Assembly (NCBI GenBank): GCA_015272325.1
Contig: JACYLU010000036.1
Coordinates: forward strand, 345,577 to 409,576
Length of the DNA: 64,000 bases
Direction of reading: 5' to 3'
DNA from: Synechococcales cyanobacterium C42_A2020_086
GTDB taxonomy: Bacteria; Cyanobacteriota; Cyanobacteriia; Elainellales; Elainellaceae
Both the position numbers and the translations under genes were made by a program. The first letter of the stretch is position 1. The number at the start of each line of letters is the position of its first letter. Shown here one piece after another: positions 34,193-42,821 of this stretch. The notes under the pieces were generated by a model. The model was not told where the DNA came from, made no database searches, and saw nothing but the letters and a program-made list of their open reading frames with translations.

Positions 34193-34915
34193 ATGACTGC
34201 TATCAATCAGGAAACGAGGGTAGATCGTGCTGATGTCAGTCCGCAGCCAGAGATTGTCTTCCCGCCTGGTGATCTTGACAGTAACGAGCCGCCCTTGGAA
34301 ACCGATTTTCATCGCCTGCAAATGACGCTATTGCTTCAGTGCCTAGAGTGGTTGTGGCGCGACCGCAATGATTTCTATGCTTCTGGCAATCTCACGATTT
34401 ATTACAGCCCTAATCAGCTAAAATCAGAGGATTTTAGAGGCCCCGATTTTTTTGTGGTGCTAGGAACAGAACGCAAGCCGCGTAAAAGCTGGGTGGTCTG
34501 GGAGGAAGATGGCAAATATCCTAACGTGATCATCGAGCTGCTCTCAGACTCGACAGCCGAAACCGACCGAGGACTCAAAAAACAAATCTATCAAGATATC
34601 TTTCGGACCCCCGAGTATTTCTGGTTTGACCCCGTTACATTGGAGCTGCGAGGATTCGCCTTGGTGCAAGGGCAGTATCAGGAGATGCAGCCGGATCAGC
34701 GAGGCTGGTTATGGAGCAAGCAACTCCAGCTCTTTTTGGGAGTGGAAAGCAAGCAGCTCCGCTTTTTTACAGCCGATGGAGAACTGGTTCTGAAACCCGA
34801 AGAAGTGGCTCAGGTTGAGTTGGAGCGAGCGAGTGCAGCCGAAAATCGAGCGAGTGCAGCAGAGGCTCTGTTAGCTCGTTACCGCGAACGGTTTGGTGAC
34901 TTGCCAGATGCGTAG
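34193..34915 (+). CDS. Uma2-family putative endonuclease (DUF820)
   Basis: 240 residues with a PD-(D/E)XK-type core: R-G-P-D-F-F-V-V-L-G (Asp), N-V-I-I-E-L-L-S-D-S-T-A-E-T-D (Glu), then G-L-K-K-Q-I-Y-Q-D-I-F-R-T-P-E-Y-F-W-F-D-P. Uma2 proteins are very numerous in cyanobacteria and their role is unknown; nuclease activity is inferred from fold. A C-terminal coiled stretch contains the repeat R-A-S-A-A-E-N / R-A-S-A-A-E-A, from a 21-bp-period duplication (34826-34839, 34847-34860). ATG 34193 is preferred over 34154. It differs strongly from the three Uma2 genes at 58-60.6 kb. Confidence 0.85.
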   Translation: MTAINQETRVDRADVSPQPEIVFPPGDLDSNEPPLETDFHRLQMTLLLQCLEWLWRDRNDFYASGNLTIYYSPNQLKSEDFRGPDFFVVLGTERKPRKSWVVWEEDGKYPNVIIELLSDSTAETDRGLKKQIYQDIFRTPEYFWFDPVTLELRGFALVQGQYQEMQPDQRGWLWSKQLQLFLGVESKQLRFFTADGELVLKPEEVAQVELERASAAENRASAAEALLARYRERFGDLPDA

Positions 34916-35243
34916 CTTAGTTACTGTCAGTTCAACTGACAGTTCAACTGTGGCTCTCCACTCAAAATCATGGGCAATTCATCGAATATCTTATATTTAG
35001 CCTTCACGACACCTCACGCCAAATGTTTAAGAGATTAAAGTAAAAGAGTAAGCAATGAATGATTAATTGTAATCCAAGATGATATAGCAAGATGATATAG
35101 AGCGAGCCACTGTGTTACCGATACGTTACCGATACGTTACCGATGCAACTTGCACACAAAAACTTGCACACAAAACTTAGTAACTCTTGAACATAAGGCG
35201 GTCCGTGCCAGTTTTATAGTGGAAAAAGAATGGATCGGACAGG
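34916..35243. other. Repeat-rich spacer upstream of the alpha-amylase gene
   Basis: About 330 bp without a gene. It starts with a near-perfect 12-bp duplication (CAGTTCAACTGA/T, 34928-34951) that also forms an inverted repeat CTGTCAGTT/AACTGACAG, a weak hairpin after the Uma2 gene. It then holds the stacked tandem repeats described separately at 35075-35174. Confidence 0.6.
35075..35174. repeat. Three stacked tandem-repeat families upstream of the amylase gene
   Basis: In 100 bp: CAAGATGATATAG twice (35075-35087, 35088-35100); GTTACCGATAC three times (35114-35124, 35125-35135, and 35136-35146 with one change); AACTTGCACACAAA twice (35147-35160, 35161-35174). The last two arrays abut. They lie 70-170 bp before the amylase start, where promoter or regulator sites would be. 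Confidence 0.95.
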
Positions 35244-36761
35244 ATGGCAAGCAAAATGATAGACCTCAATGGCACGATGATGCAGTACTTCCACTGGTAT
35301 CTGCCGGCGAATGGTAGCCACTGGGAGGAGGTGCAGAGTCGAGCCAAGGAACTTGCCGCCGCTGGCTTCACCGCCCTCTGGCTGCCGCCCGCCTGTAAGG
35401 GCAGTGCCGGAGGGTTTGACGTAGGCTACGGAATTTATGATTTATTTGATCTCGGCGAGTTTGATCAGAAAGGCAGCATCCGCACAAAATATGGCACCCG
35501 TGCTCAGTACTTAGCGGCAATTCGGGCCCTGCAAGCGGCTGGATTGGAGGTTTACGCCGATGTGGTGCTGAACCACAAAGATGGTGGCGATGCGACTGAG
35601 CGAGTTCGGGCTTTACCCTTTCCCCGGGACGACCGCACACATCCCAAGGGTCAACTTCAGGAAATCGAGATCTACTCCCATTTCTACTTTCCCGGACGCC
35701 AAGGCAAATATTCCCCAATGGAGTGGCACTGGCAGCACTTTGACGCCGTTAACTACAACAATGACCGTCCTGACGATCAAAGCACGATTTACCTGCTGGA
35801 GGGCAAAAGCTTCGACAATTTTGTCAGCCTGGAGAAAGGCAACTATGCCTTTTTGTTGGGATGCGATCTCGACTACGACAATGCAGAGGTGCGACAGGAG
35901 ATCCACAACTGGGGGCGATGGTATCTCGATACCACCGGGGTAAACGGTTTTCGACTCGATGCCGTGAAACATATTTCCTCCTGGTTTTTTAGCCACTGGC
36001 TGGATGATATGCGGCAGTATGCTCAGACTCGTTCTCAGCTCCATCCGCATCAAGGGAAACTCTTTGTTATGGGTGAATACTGGACGGAACATATCAATAC
36101 ATTGCACTGGTACATCAATTCTGTAGAGGGACGAATGTCGGTGATGGATGTGCCGTTGCATTACAACTTCCATCGCGCTAGCCGTTCTGGGGGATACTAC
36201 GACATGCGTAAAATCTTGGACGGCACGCTGATGCAGCAACAACCCACCCTGGCCGTCACCTTTGTAGAATCCCACGATTCCCAACCGCTACAAGCCCTCG
36301 AATCGGTGGTGGAGCCGTGGTTTAAGCCGCTGGCCTATGCTTTGATTCTGCTGCGGCGGGAAGGCTATCCCTGCGTGTTTTATGCAGACTACTATGGAGC
36401 GCACTATTGGGATGTGGGGCGAGATGGCAAAGAATACGAGATCTGGATGGATTCCCATCGTTGGCTGATCGACAAGTTTCTGGTTGCCCGCCAGCACTAT
36501 GCCCACGGCGACCAGTACGATTACTTTGACCACCACGAAATCATCGGCTGGACGCGCCTCGGCAACCGCGAGCATCCCAAGGCTATGGCGGTGATCATGA
36601 GTGGCGGCTGGGGCGGCAGCAAATGGATGGAGGTGGGCAAACCCAATGCCGCTTTCTATGACCTCACGGAACACTTGCAGGACCCGGTGTATACCAACGA
36701 GTATGGCTGGGGGGAATTCCGCTGTAAAGGCGGGTCGGTGTCGGTTTGGCTGGAAGAATAG
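35244..36761 (+). CDS. Cytoplasmic alpha-amylase, GH13 family
   Basis: 505 residues with no signal peptide. The (beta/alpha)8 barrel shows the GH13 regions: D-V-V-L-N-H-K (region I), G-F-R-L-D-A-V-K-H with nucleophile Asp239 (II), V-M-G-E-Y-W with acid/base Glu278 (III) and F-V-E-S-H-D-S-Q with Asp345 (IV). N-G-T-M-M-Q-Y-F-H-W-Y near the start is typical of bacterial liquefying-type amylases (GH13_5), which cut internal alpha-1,4 bonds of glycogen or maltodextrin. As a cytoplasmic enzyme it probably serves glycogen breakdown. ATG 35244 is used; ATG 35256 would remove four residues. It is monocistronic, behind a repeat cluster. Confidence 0.93.
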   Translation: MASKMIDLNGTMMQYFHWYLPANGSHWEEVQSRAKELAAAGFTALWLPPACKGSAGGFDVGYGIYDLFDLGEFDQKGSIRTKYGTRAQYLAAIRALQAAGLEVYADVVLNHKDGGDATERVRALPFPRDDRTHPKGQLQEIEIYSHFYFPGRQGKYSPMEWHWQHFDAVNYNNDRPDDQSTIYLLEGKSFDNFVSLEKGNYAFLLGCDLDYDNAEVRQEIHNWGRWYLDTTGVNGFRLDAVKHISSWFFSHWLDDMRQYAQTRSQLHPHQGKLFVMGEYWTEHINTLHWYINSVEGRMSVMDVPLHYNFHRASRSGGYYDMRKILDGTLMQQQPTLAVTFVESHDSQPLQALESVVEPWFKPLAYALILLRREGYPCVFYADYYGAHYWDVGRDGKEYEIWMDSHRWLIDKFLVARQHYAHGDQYDYFDHHEIIGWTRLGNREHPKAMAVIMSGGWGGSKWMEVGKPNAAFYDLTEHLQDPVYTNEYGWGEFRCKGGSVSVWLEE

Positions 36762-36847
36762 GACGATTTTCGCTTGAAAGTTGCTCTCTCAGGTAGGTTT
36801 ACCGCTACACTCAGCAAAAAATCATTTTTACGACAGGGGTCTTGGCT

Positions 36848-36871
36848 AGACTAGCAATCAGACTAGCAATC
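36848..36871. repeat. 12-bp perfect tandem duplication
   Basis: AGACTAGCAATC at 36848-36859 and 36860-36871, just upstream of the histidine kinase gene. Confidence 0.92.
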
Positions 36872-36958
36872 AATAGAGTCGTCGTTCAGGCTAATCCGGT
36901 AAACCCAATCCGGTCAACGATTGGCTCTTGCGGCTCACCTGCCTTATCCCCCGTTGGC

Positions 36959-38419
36959 ATGAAACTGATCGGCAGCACACTCAATAAACTTCACGGGCTG
37001 AGGCAAACTGGGATCCAGCAGACTTCGCTTCAGCTTCGACTTACCCTTGGGTTAACCACGCTCTCGCTTTTGGGTATTGGCAGCATTGGTACTTGGACCA
37101 CCTGGGAAATGCGGCAGATGTTGGTCGAGAACCACAAGCAGCACATGCGCTTGGTGGCGCAGCGAGTGTCGCAGCAGATTGCCATCGCCGATCCCCCTCT
37201 CACGGATTTGCAGCTACAAGCCCTGCTCAACGATTGGTCTTCCTCAAATTTCTGGATCGCAGTTCGCCCTGCAGATCAAGCCACTCTCATAGAATCGGGA
37301 GCCTTGGGAGAGGTATCTGCCGAGCCGGGGCGGGCGTTGGCCGATGCCTCCATTAAGCCAGAAGTGCATCGTCTTAATGGCTATCGCTTAGTCACCTGCC
37401 GGATGGCGCTGTCTCGCAACGGCCGCTTGATGGGTCAGCTCTATCTGATGCAAAACATCACCCACGACTATCAGGTGCTAACGACGCTGGTGAATACGCT
37501 GCGCCTAGCGACCCTAATGGCAGTGCTGCTCATCGCGGCGTTAATAGCAATGTTTATCCGGCGGTCGCTGCGTCCGCTGCGTCAGATTAGCCAGCTTGCC
37601 GCCACCCAAGTAACCGGCGATGGGACACTTCCTCCGCTGCAGTCGGATCTGAAGCCCGAGCAGTTGCCCAGCGAGTTGCAAGAGGTGACGCAGGCCATTG
37701 GCACCCTCTCGACCCGTTTGCTAGAAGCAGATGAGCGGCAGCGCGAGTTTACTAATAGCATGTCCCATGAGCTGCGCACATCGCTGTGTCTGATCTACGG
37801 CTATTTGCAAGCCATGATGCGCCGAGGCAGCAACCTCACCGACTCGCAGCGAGAAGCGCTAGAAGTCGCCACCTCAGAAACCGAGCGCACGATTCAGCTA
37901 CTCAAAGATCTGCTTGATCTCGCTCGCCTCAACAGCGGCACCTTGGAACTTGCCCTACAGCCTGTGGAACTTCATGACCTCGTGGCGACTGCTGTGGCGC
38001 AGTTTCAATCCTTGACCACCATACCCATCAACGTTATCCCTGCTGCCTCACCGCTGTGGGTTGAGGCCGATGCAGCGCAACTCACTCGCGTGCTGACTCA
38101 CCTGCTGCAAAACGCCGCCCGCGTCTCCTCGCCCGACCAGCCAATTATCGTTCAGTTGAGCCAGTCGTCCGATGAGGCCCTGCTTCAGATCAGCGATCAG
38201 GGCTGCGGCATTGCCCCAGTTGAACAAGAGCGCGTCTTTGAACCTTTCTACCGAGTCGATGCCTCGCGTTGTCGCTCTACAGGTGGCGTTGGGCTGGGGC
38301 TTGCCATTGTCAAATCTTTAGTCGAAGCTATGGCTGGACGGGTGGCAGTGCAGTCGCAAATCGGCGTCGGCAGCACCTTTCGCGTTCAGTTGCCACTTCG
38401 TCAGCCGCAGCCATCTTGA
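36959..38419 (+). CDS. Membrane sensor histidine kinase (HAMP-HisKA-HATPase)
   Basis: 486 residues from ATG 36959. A first membrane helix lies near residues 28-45 (LTLGLTTLSLLGIGSIGTW). A ~135-residue outer sensor region follows, then a second helix near 182-203 (LATLMAVLLIAALIAMFI), HAMP, HisKA with S-M-S-H-E-L-R-T-S-L (His270) and HATPase with L-L-Q-N-A-A-R-V-S, DQGCGI and GGVGLGLAIV. The Pro that normally follows H-E-L-R-T is Ser, a position that affects phosphatase behaviour in other kinases. It is followed 112 bp downstream by an OmpR-type regulator and they form a classical two-component pair. The longer ORF from 36842 is rejected because its first 39 codons cover the tandem duplication. 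Confidence 0.92.
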   Translation: MKLIGSTLNKLHGLRQTGIQQTSLQLRLTLGLTTLSLLGIGSIGTWTTWEMRQMLVENHKQHMRLVAQRVSQQIAIADPPLTDLQLQALLNDWSSSNFWIAVRPADQATLIESGALGEVSAEPGRALADASIKPEVHRLNGYRLVTCRMALSRNGRLMGQLYLMQNITHDYQVLTTLVNTLRLATLMAVLLIAALIAMFIRRSLRPLRQISQLAATQVTGDGTLPPLQSDLKPEQLPSELQEVTQAIGTLSTRLLEADERQREFTNSMSHELRTSLCLIYGYLQAMMRRGSNLTDSQREALEVATSETERTIQLLKDLLDLARLNSGTLELALQPVELHDLVATAVAQFQSLTTIPINVIPAASPLWVEADAAQLTRVLTHLLQNAARVSSPDQPIIVQLSQSSDEALLQISDQGCGIAPVEQERVFEPFYRVDASRCRSTGGVGLGLAIVKSLVEAMAGRVAVQSQIGVGSTFRVQLPLRQPQPS

Positions 38420-38531
38420 TGGGGGTTCTGCTCGTCTGGCACCGCCTCGGCATCTTTTCCTAACCACAAACCAGATGCAAAAACCCAGCGTATTCTATGG
38501 TTAAGCTCCCTCATTTATTCTCACAACCGTT

Positions 38532-39206
38532 ATGACCATCAGCATCTTGCTCGTCGAAGATGAAGTCAAACTGGCTCGCTTTGTGGAACTGGAGTTGAGC
38601 AGTGAAGGTTACACTCTCCACGTCGCCCACGACGGCCTAACCGGACTGACGATGGCTCGCGAATCCCAACCCGATCTCATTATTTTGGACTGGATGATGC
38701 CCGGCATGAGTGGGCTGGAGGTATGTCGCCGTCTGCGAGCTACAGGCAACAAAGTACCGGTGATTCTGCTCACCGCCAAAGATGAAGTCAGCGACCGAGT
38801 GGCCGGGCTAGACGCCGGAGCAGATGATTATGTGGTCAAACCCTTTAGCATTGAAGAGCTGCTGGCTCGGGTTCGGGCGCATCTGCGGCGCACCCACGAA
38901 GACAATCCGGATCTGTTGCAGTTCAGCGACCTGACCCTCAATCGCCGCACCCGCGAGGTCAACCGCAACGGTCGCGCAATCGACCTCACCGCCAAGGAAT
39001 TTGACTTGCTCGATTACCTGATCAGCCATCCCCGGCAGGTAATTACCCGCGATCAGATTCTCGAGAAAGTCTGGGGTTACGATTTTATGGGCGACTCTAA
39101 TATCATCGAGGTCTACATACGCTACCTGCGCCTGAAGCTGGAAGAGCAGGGCGAGAAGCGGCTGATTCAAACCGTGCGTAGCGTTGGCTATGTACTGAAG
39201 GAGTAG
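38532..39206 (+). CDS. OmpR/PhoB-family response regulator
   Basis: 224 residues. The receiver domain (residues 1-120) carries L-V-E-D-E, phospho-acceptor Asp53 in L-I-I-L-D-W-M-M-P-G, T-A-K and D-Y-V-V-K-P-F. The C-terminal winged helix (~128-222) has L-T-A-K-E-F-D-L-L, the recognition region N-I-I-E-V-Y-I-R-Y-L-R-L-K-L and V-R-S-V-G-Y-V-L. It is the cognate regulator of the kinase just upstream. Its targets are not evident. Confidence 0.95.
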   Translation: MTISILLVEDEVKLARFVELELSSEGYTLHVAHDGLTGLTMARESQPDLIILDWMMPGMSGLEVCRRLRATGNKVPVILLTAKDEVSDRVAGLDAGADDYVVKPFSIEELLARVRAHLRRTHEDNPDLLQFSDLTLNRRTREVNRNGRAIDLTAKEFDLLDYLISHPRQVITRDQILEKVWGYDFMGDSNIIEVYIRYLRLKLEEQGEKRLIQTVRSVGYVLKE

Positions 39207-39260
39207 CCTGCTGTTGCTAGCATTGCTCAGTTCAGCTTGGAAAACCGCTGAGAAAACAGC

Positions 39261-40193
39261 CTAGAAAATCGGCCACACTGCCGCCTGCCAAGTTTGGTAG
39301 CCGCGAGCGTTGAGATGCAGGCCGTCGGTAGTCAGTGAGGCGCGTAGGTTACCATCGGCATCGGCAAAGGCAGGTTGCAGATCAATAAAATGCACACCCT
39401 CCTGCCGGGTTACCGTGGCAATGTGGTGATTCAGCCAGCGAATCCGCTGAGCCGGAATTCCAATCGAGCGGGTTGGCAGAATGGAATGAATGTAGACGCG
39501 AGCACTGGGATGGTCTTGCCGGAGCTGGCGCATAATCTGCCGCAGGTTGGCCAACACTTCGCCATCGGTTGCCCCCTTGCGCAAGTCGTTGATGCCGACC
39601 ATGACGTGAATACTGTCGGGCCGAGTAGGGCGAAAGGCAGAGATCCGCTTCAGCACGCCCGCTGTGGTATCTCCCGAGATGCCTTGATTTAGCCACAGCC
39701 GGTCCTGGGTGAGCTGCTCTGAAGGAAACCAGAGGGCGTGGGAATCACCAACTAGCACCGTCAAGCGATTTGTGCCCTGCCCGTAGGCGAGGCTCTGGGC
39801 TTCCTGTTTGAGGAGTGCTACCCATTCTTCGTAGGTGGGCTGACGAGTCGCCTGCTGCCACACCGCTTGAAAACTATTGACCGCCAAACGGGTGTAGATT
39901 TGTCCGGCTTTCAGGGCGGCCCAGCGTTGGGCATAGAGCTGGCTTCCAGACCGAGGACGAGGCGTTGTAGCCCGCGCCACGATGGGCATGGCTGAACGGG
40001 AACTAAATTCGGGAGGGTGCACCTCCGACACTGCAAAGGCAGCAGCCCGTTGAGGGGTCACACCACACAGACGGGCAATGGACGCTCTCCTAACCGGCGG
40101 CGGCGCAAATGGAGTGGTCGGCACCTCTAATGACCAGCCCGGCGCTTGGCCTTGTGCAACTAAGCTAGCTGCTAAAAGACACAAATTGCCCAT
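39261..40193 (-). CDS. SGNH/GDSL-type hydrolase, probably exported
   Basis: 310 residues. A short hydrophobic N-terminus (MGNLCLLAASLVAQGQA) looks like a signal peptide, followed by a ~110-residue Pro/Arg-rich region. The SGNH domain then shows block I L-V-G-D-S-H-A-L-W-F (Ser), block II N-Q-G-I-S-G-D-T-T (Gly), block III V-M-V-G-I-N-D-L (Asn) and block V T-D-G-L-H-L-N-A-R-G-Y (Asp/His). Such enzymes deacylate or deacetylate lipids and polysaccharides. It converges on the response-regulator gene. Its start is 300 bp from the terminator-bearing end of the RTX gene, so it has its own promoter. Confidence 0.9.
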   Translation of the reverse strand: MGNLCLLAASLVAQGQAPGWSLEVPTTPFAPPPVRRASIARLCGVTPQRAAAFAVSEVHPPEFSSRSAMPIVARATTPRPRSGSQLYAQRWAALKAGQIYTRLAVNSFQAVWQQATRQPTYEEWVALLKQEAQSLAYGQGTNRLTVLVGDSHALWFPSEQLTQDRLWLNQGISGDTTAGVLKRISAFRPTRPDSIHVMVGINDLRKGATDGEVLANLRQIMRQLRQDHPSARVYIHSILPTRSIGIPAQRIRWLNHHIATVTRQEGVHFIDLQPAFADADGNLRASLTTDGLHLNARGYQTWQAAVWPIF

Positions 40194-40388
40194 GACTCTT
40201 TTCCTCTAGCTCCAGCGTGTTGGTTCCTTTTTCTCAAAAACCCAGCCCGTTCAGGAGGTTTAACCGTAAATTTACGGAGGCGAGACAATTCCTTCATCAA
40301 GTTTTGAGAAGCTAAGGCTAGTTGCGAGCCAGTTGGCACCCCTCTCTTATCGTCTGCACCGGAAATCATCTACACCGGAAACTGTCCC

Positions 40389-40424
40389 AAAAAAATAGGT
40401 AATGGTTAGGAATCAACCATTACC
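40389..40424 (-). terminator. Rho-independent-type terminator of the 726-aa RTX gene
   Basis: On the minus strand a perfect 10-bp stem GGTAATGGTT / AACCATTACC with a 7-base loop (plus-strand 40398-40424) is followed by TATTTTTTT. It lies 70 bp past the gene's stop. Confidence 0.88.
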
Positions 40425-40493
40425 CGCTACTGCTGTGCAACAAACTTGTGTATTTAAGGTGTGGATCAGCCGCCTACATTCAGCCGATCGCCA

Positions 40494-42674
40494 TTAGACG
40501 AAATAATTGGTGACGGTCAAAATGCCAGAAGCCGCTTGCTGAGATGGCATTTGAATTCCGGTCACGTCCACCACCAAGTCGCGATCGGCCGCAAAACTGC
40601 GCACGCCATCATTCACCGCGATGAATGTGCGATTCTGCCAGCGAAACATCACAGCTTCGTTGGTTCGCAAGCTTTGCTGACCACTCGCCGTTTGATTTTT
40701 GTCGCGGAAGGCGGCCGTGGCGGCTGTGCTTAGAGAGTTGCCTGTAACCTGTCCGGCGTTGAAGAAGCCTCGTGGTCGCTGAATCGTTGCTAGATTATTG
40801 TCGAAATCGAGCTGGATCCGATCGCCATCGGCGCTGTTAAAGTCGGTGATTCGGTCCAGCGCATTGACCTGCGACTGCGCCAAGGCAGCCAGTCGGGTTG
40901 GGCCACTATACACAAAGCGATCGGCCCCGGCTCCTCCAGTCAGCACATCGCCGCTCAAACCGCCCGTCAAGGAATCATCACCGGCTCCCCCTAGAAGGAT
41001 ATCCCGGTTCGGAGTACCGATTAGAGTATCGTTACCGTTGGTGCCGTTGATTGGGGTAGGAGAGCCGCCGCCTGTGCCGCCGCCCGTGCCGCCCCCACCT
41101 GTGCCACCGCCAGGAGGAGGAGCCGTTGAACCCGTTGCGCCAAATTCAATCGCACCGATATCCACCTGCCCATCGCGGTTGAAGCCGCGGCCATCGACCG
41201 TGGGGGCACCGTTGCTGACTCCCGCGTTAATCGCTGGACTACCCGGCAGCAGAGCATGGCTGAGAAAGCCACCGCCATTGTCCTGCAGCGGTCCCAGTTT
41301 GGGATCGACCACCTGGATGTTGGGCGTCACCCGATCCTCATTTGCCTGCGGAAACTGCATGTTGCCGCCGCCGTCGGTCAGCTCGCGGCTAGCATGCTGC
41401 CGGATATTCCACGGGTTGCCGCCGTTGGCTGCGGTGTTGTTAAAGAAGAGTGTGTTTTTGACCGTTACCGGCGCATTGTTGGCTAGGATGCCACCACCCA
41501 CCCAGCCAGCTTTGTTGTTGGCGATGGTGCTGTTGGTGATGGTCGCCGGACCGTAGAGCGCCATTGCGCCGCCGTTGTGGCTGAAGTTGTTTTGCTTTGG
41601 ATCGTCGCTGATCTGCGCCTTGTTGCCCGAGAAGGTGCTGTTGGTAATGGTAGCAGGGGCATCCATCATCCACAGACCACCGCCCTGATTGGTGGCAGCG
41701 TTGTTGGTAAAAGAGGTGCGGTTTAGAACCAGTCCTTTGTTCAAGCCATTGCTGAGCACCACCAAGCCGCCTCCATTACCGGCATTGCCGCCGTTGGGCA
41801 GGGCTTGCACTTGGTTGCCGTTAAAGCGAGTGTTCTCGATGATCACATTGTCTTGGGTGCCGGTATAGAGATAGGCAGCACCGCCTTCACCTCGCCCTTG
41901 GTTGTTTTCAAAAATGCTGTTGACAATGCGAATCGTGCCGGACGGCTCATTCACCGAGCTAGCGCGATCGGCATAGAGCGCTCCGCCATAGCCGCGCAGA
42001 AACGGATTTGGCTTGCCGGTGTCGAATCTGCCTGCCAGCGTATTGTTGTTGCTAAAGCGGGAATTTTCGATCGTCAGTTTGCCGTTGAGGCTGTTAATTG
42101 CTGCCCCGTTGATGCCCTGGTTGTTCGTAAAGGTGCTGTTGCGGACCGTAAAGGTACCGGGGCTAACAAAGGCAATTCCACCTGCGCCGCGCTCATCGTT
42201 GCCAGCGGTTGCTTTGTTGCCATCAAACTGGCTGTTGGTAACGGTGAGGTTGTTTTCCCAGCGGCTGAAGATCGCGCCCCCGCCTTTGTCCGCCACGTTG
42301 TTATTGAATTTGACGTTATCAACGGTGATATTCGCCCGGTGTTCGCCCAGCATGGCACCACCGTATTCAGTGGTTTTAGCGTCGGCTAATCGCAGGTTCT
42401 TGAACGTGACGCTGGTGGGAAAATCTTGATTGGAATTGACCCAGAAAATGCGGGAGGAGCCATTGCCGCTGATCGTTAGATTAGGAGCACCCGCACCGTC
42501 AATGGTGATGTTTTTGCCAGGACTAATTTCGAGCTGTCCGCTGGTGAGGCGAATGGTTTGATTGGCCAAATTGGCTGCAAATTGGATGGTGTCTCCAGCC
42601 TTAGCAGCAGCAATGGCAGCTCGCAACGAGCCGGTGCCGTTATCTGCAGTACTGGTCACTGTAATAATTGCCAT
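40494..42674 (-). CDS. Secreted parallel-beta-helix protein with RTX calcium-binding repeats
   Basis: 726 residues. Residues ~1-480 are right-handed beta-helix coils rich in T-I-x-N-S-x-F-x-x-N and G-G-G motifs, opening I-T-V-T-S-T-A-D-N-G-T-G-S-L-R-A-A-I and ending A-I-N-A-G...D-I-G-A-I-E-F, i.e. a 'choice-of-anchor Q'/CSLREA-type domain. A Gly/Thr hinge precedes RTX nonapeptides (N-G-N-D-T-L-I-G, L-L-G-G-A-G-D-D-S-L-T-G-G, L-T-G-G-A-G-A-D-R-F-V-Y) and a C-terminal domain of ~140 residues, as in type I-secreted proteins. There is no N-terminal signal, consistent with type I export. It is paralogous to the gene upstream; no transporter genes are nearby. Probably a surface or adhesion protein; the ligand is unknown. 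Confidence 0.88.
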   Translation of the reverse strand: MAIITVTSTADNGTGSLRAAIAAAKAGDTIQFAANLANQTIRLTSGQLEISPGKNITIDGAGAPNLTISGNGSSRIFWVNSNQDFPTSVTFKNLRLADAKTTEYGGAMLGEHRANITVDNVKFNNNVADKGGGAIFSRWENNLTVTNSQFDGNKATAGNDERGAGGIAFVSPGTFTVRNSTFTNNQGINGAAINSLNGKLTIENSRFSNNNTLAGRFDTGKPNPFLRGYGGALYADRASSVNEPSGTIRIVNSIFENNQGRGEGGAAYLYTGTQDNVIIENTRFNGNQVQALPNGGNAGNGGGLVVLSNGLNKGLVLNRTSFTNNAATNQGGGLWMMDAPATITNSTFSGNKAQISDDPKQNNFSHNGGAMALYGPATITNSTIANNKAGWVGGGILANNAPVTVKNTLFFNNTAANGGNPWNIRQHASRELTDGGGNMQFPQANEDRVTPNIQVVDPKLGPLQDNGGGFLSHALLPGSPAINAGVSNGAPTVDGRGFNRDGQVDIGAIEFGATGSTAPPPGGGTGGGGTGGGTGGGSPTPINGTNGNDTLIGTPNRDILLGGAGDDSLTGGLSGDVLTGGAGADRFVYSGPTRLAALAQSQVNALDRITDFNSADGDRIQLDFDNNLATIQRPRGFFNAGQVTGNSLSTAATAAFRDKNQTASGQQSLRTNEAVMFRWQNRTFIAVNDGVRSFAADRDLVVDVTGIQMPSQQAASGILTVTNYFV

Positions 42675-42821
42675 GCCAAAAATCCTTATGTGCGAACGAA
42701 CAAATTACAGTACTCGCAAGCTCTACCGAGCAGGGAAAGCAGCGGCATCGAATAAAACTTCAAGTTCACCGAGGCAATGCTCCTGCTTCACGACTCGTCT
42801 GTGAAAATGCACGAGATCAAG

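Noticed and set aside
35075..35174. CRISPR-like array or plasmid iterons
   Set aside because: Repeats of 11-14 bp are directly abutting without spacers, belong to three different sequences, and no cas or rep gene is near.
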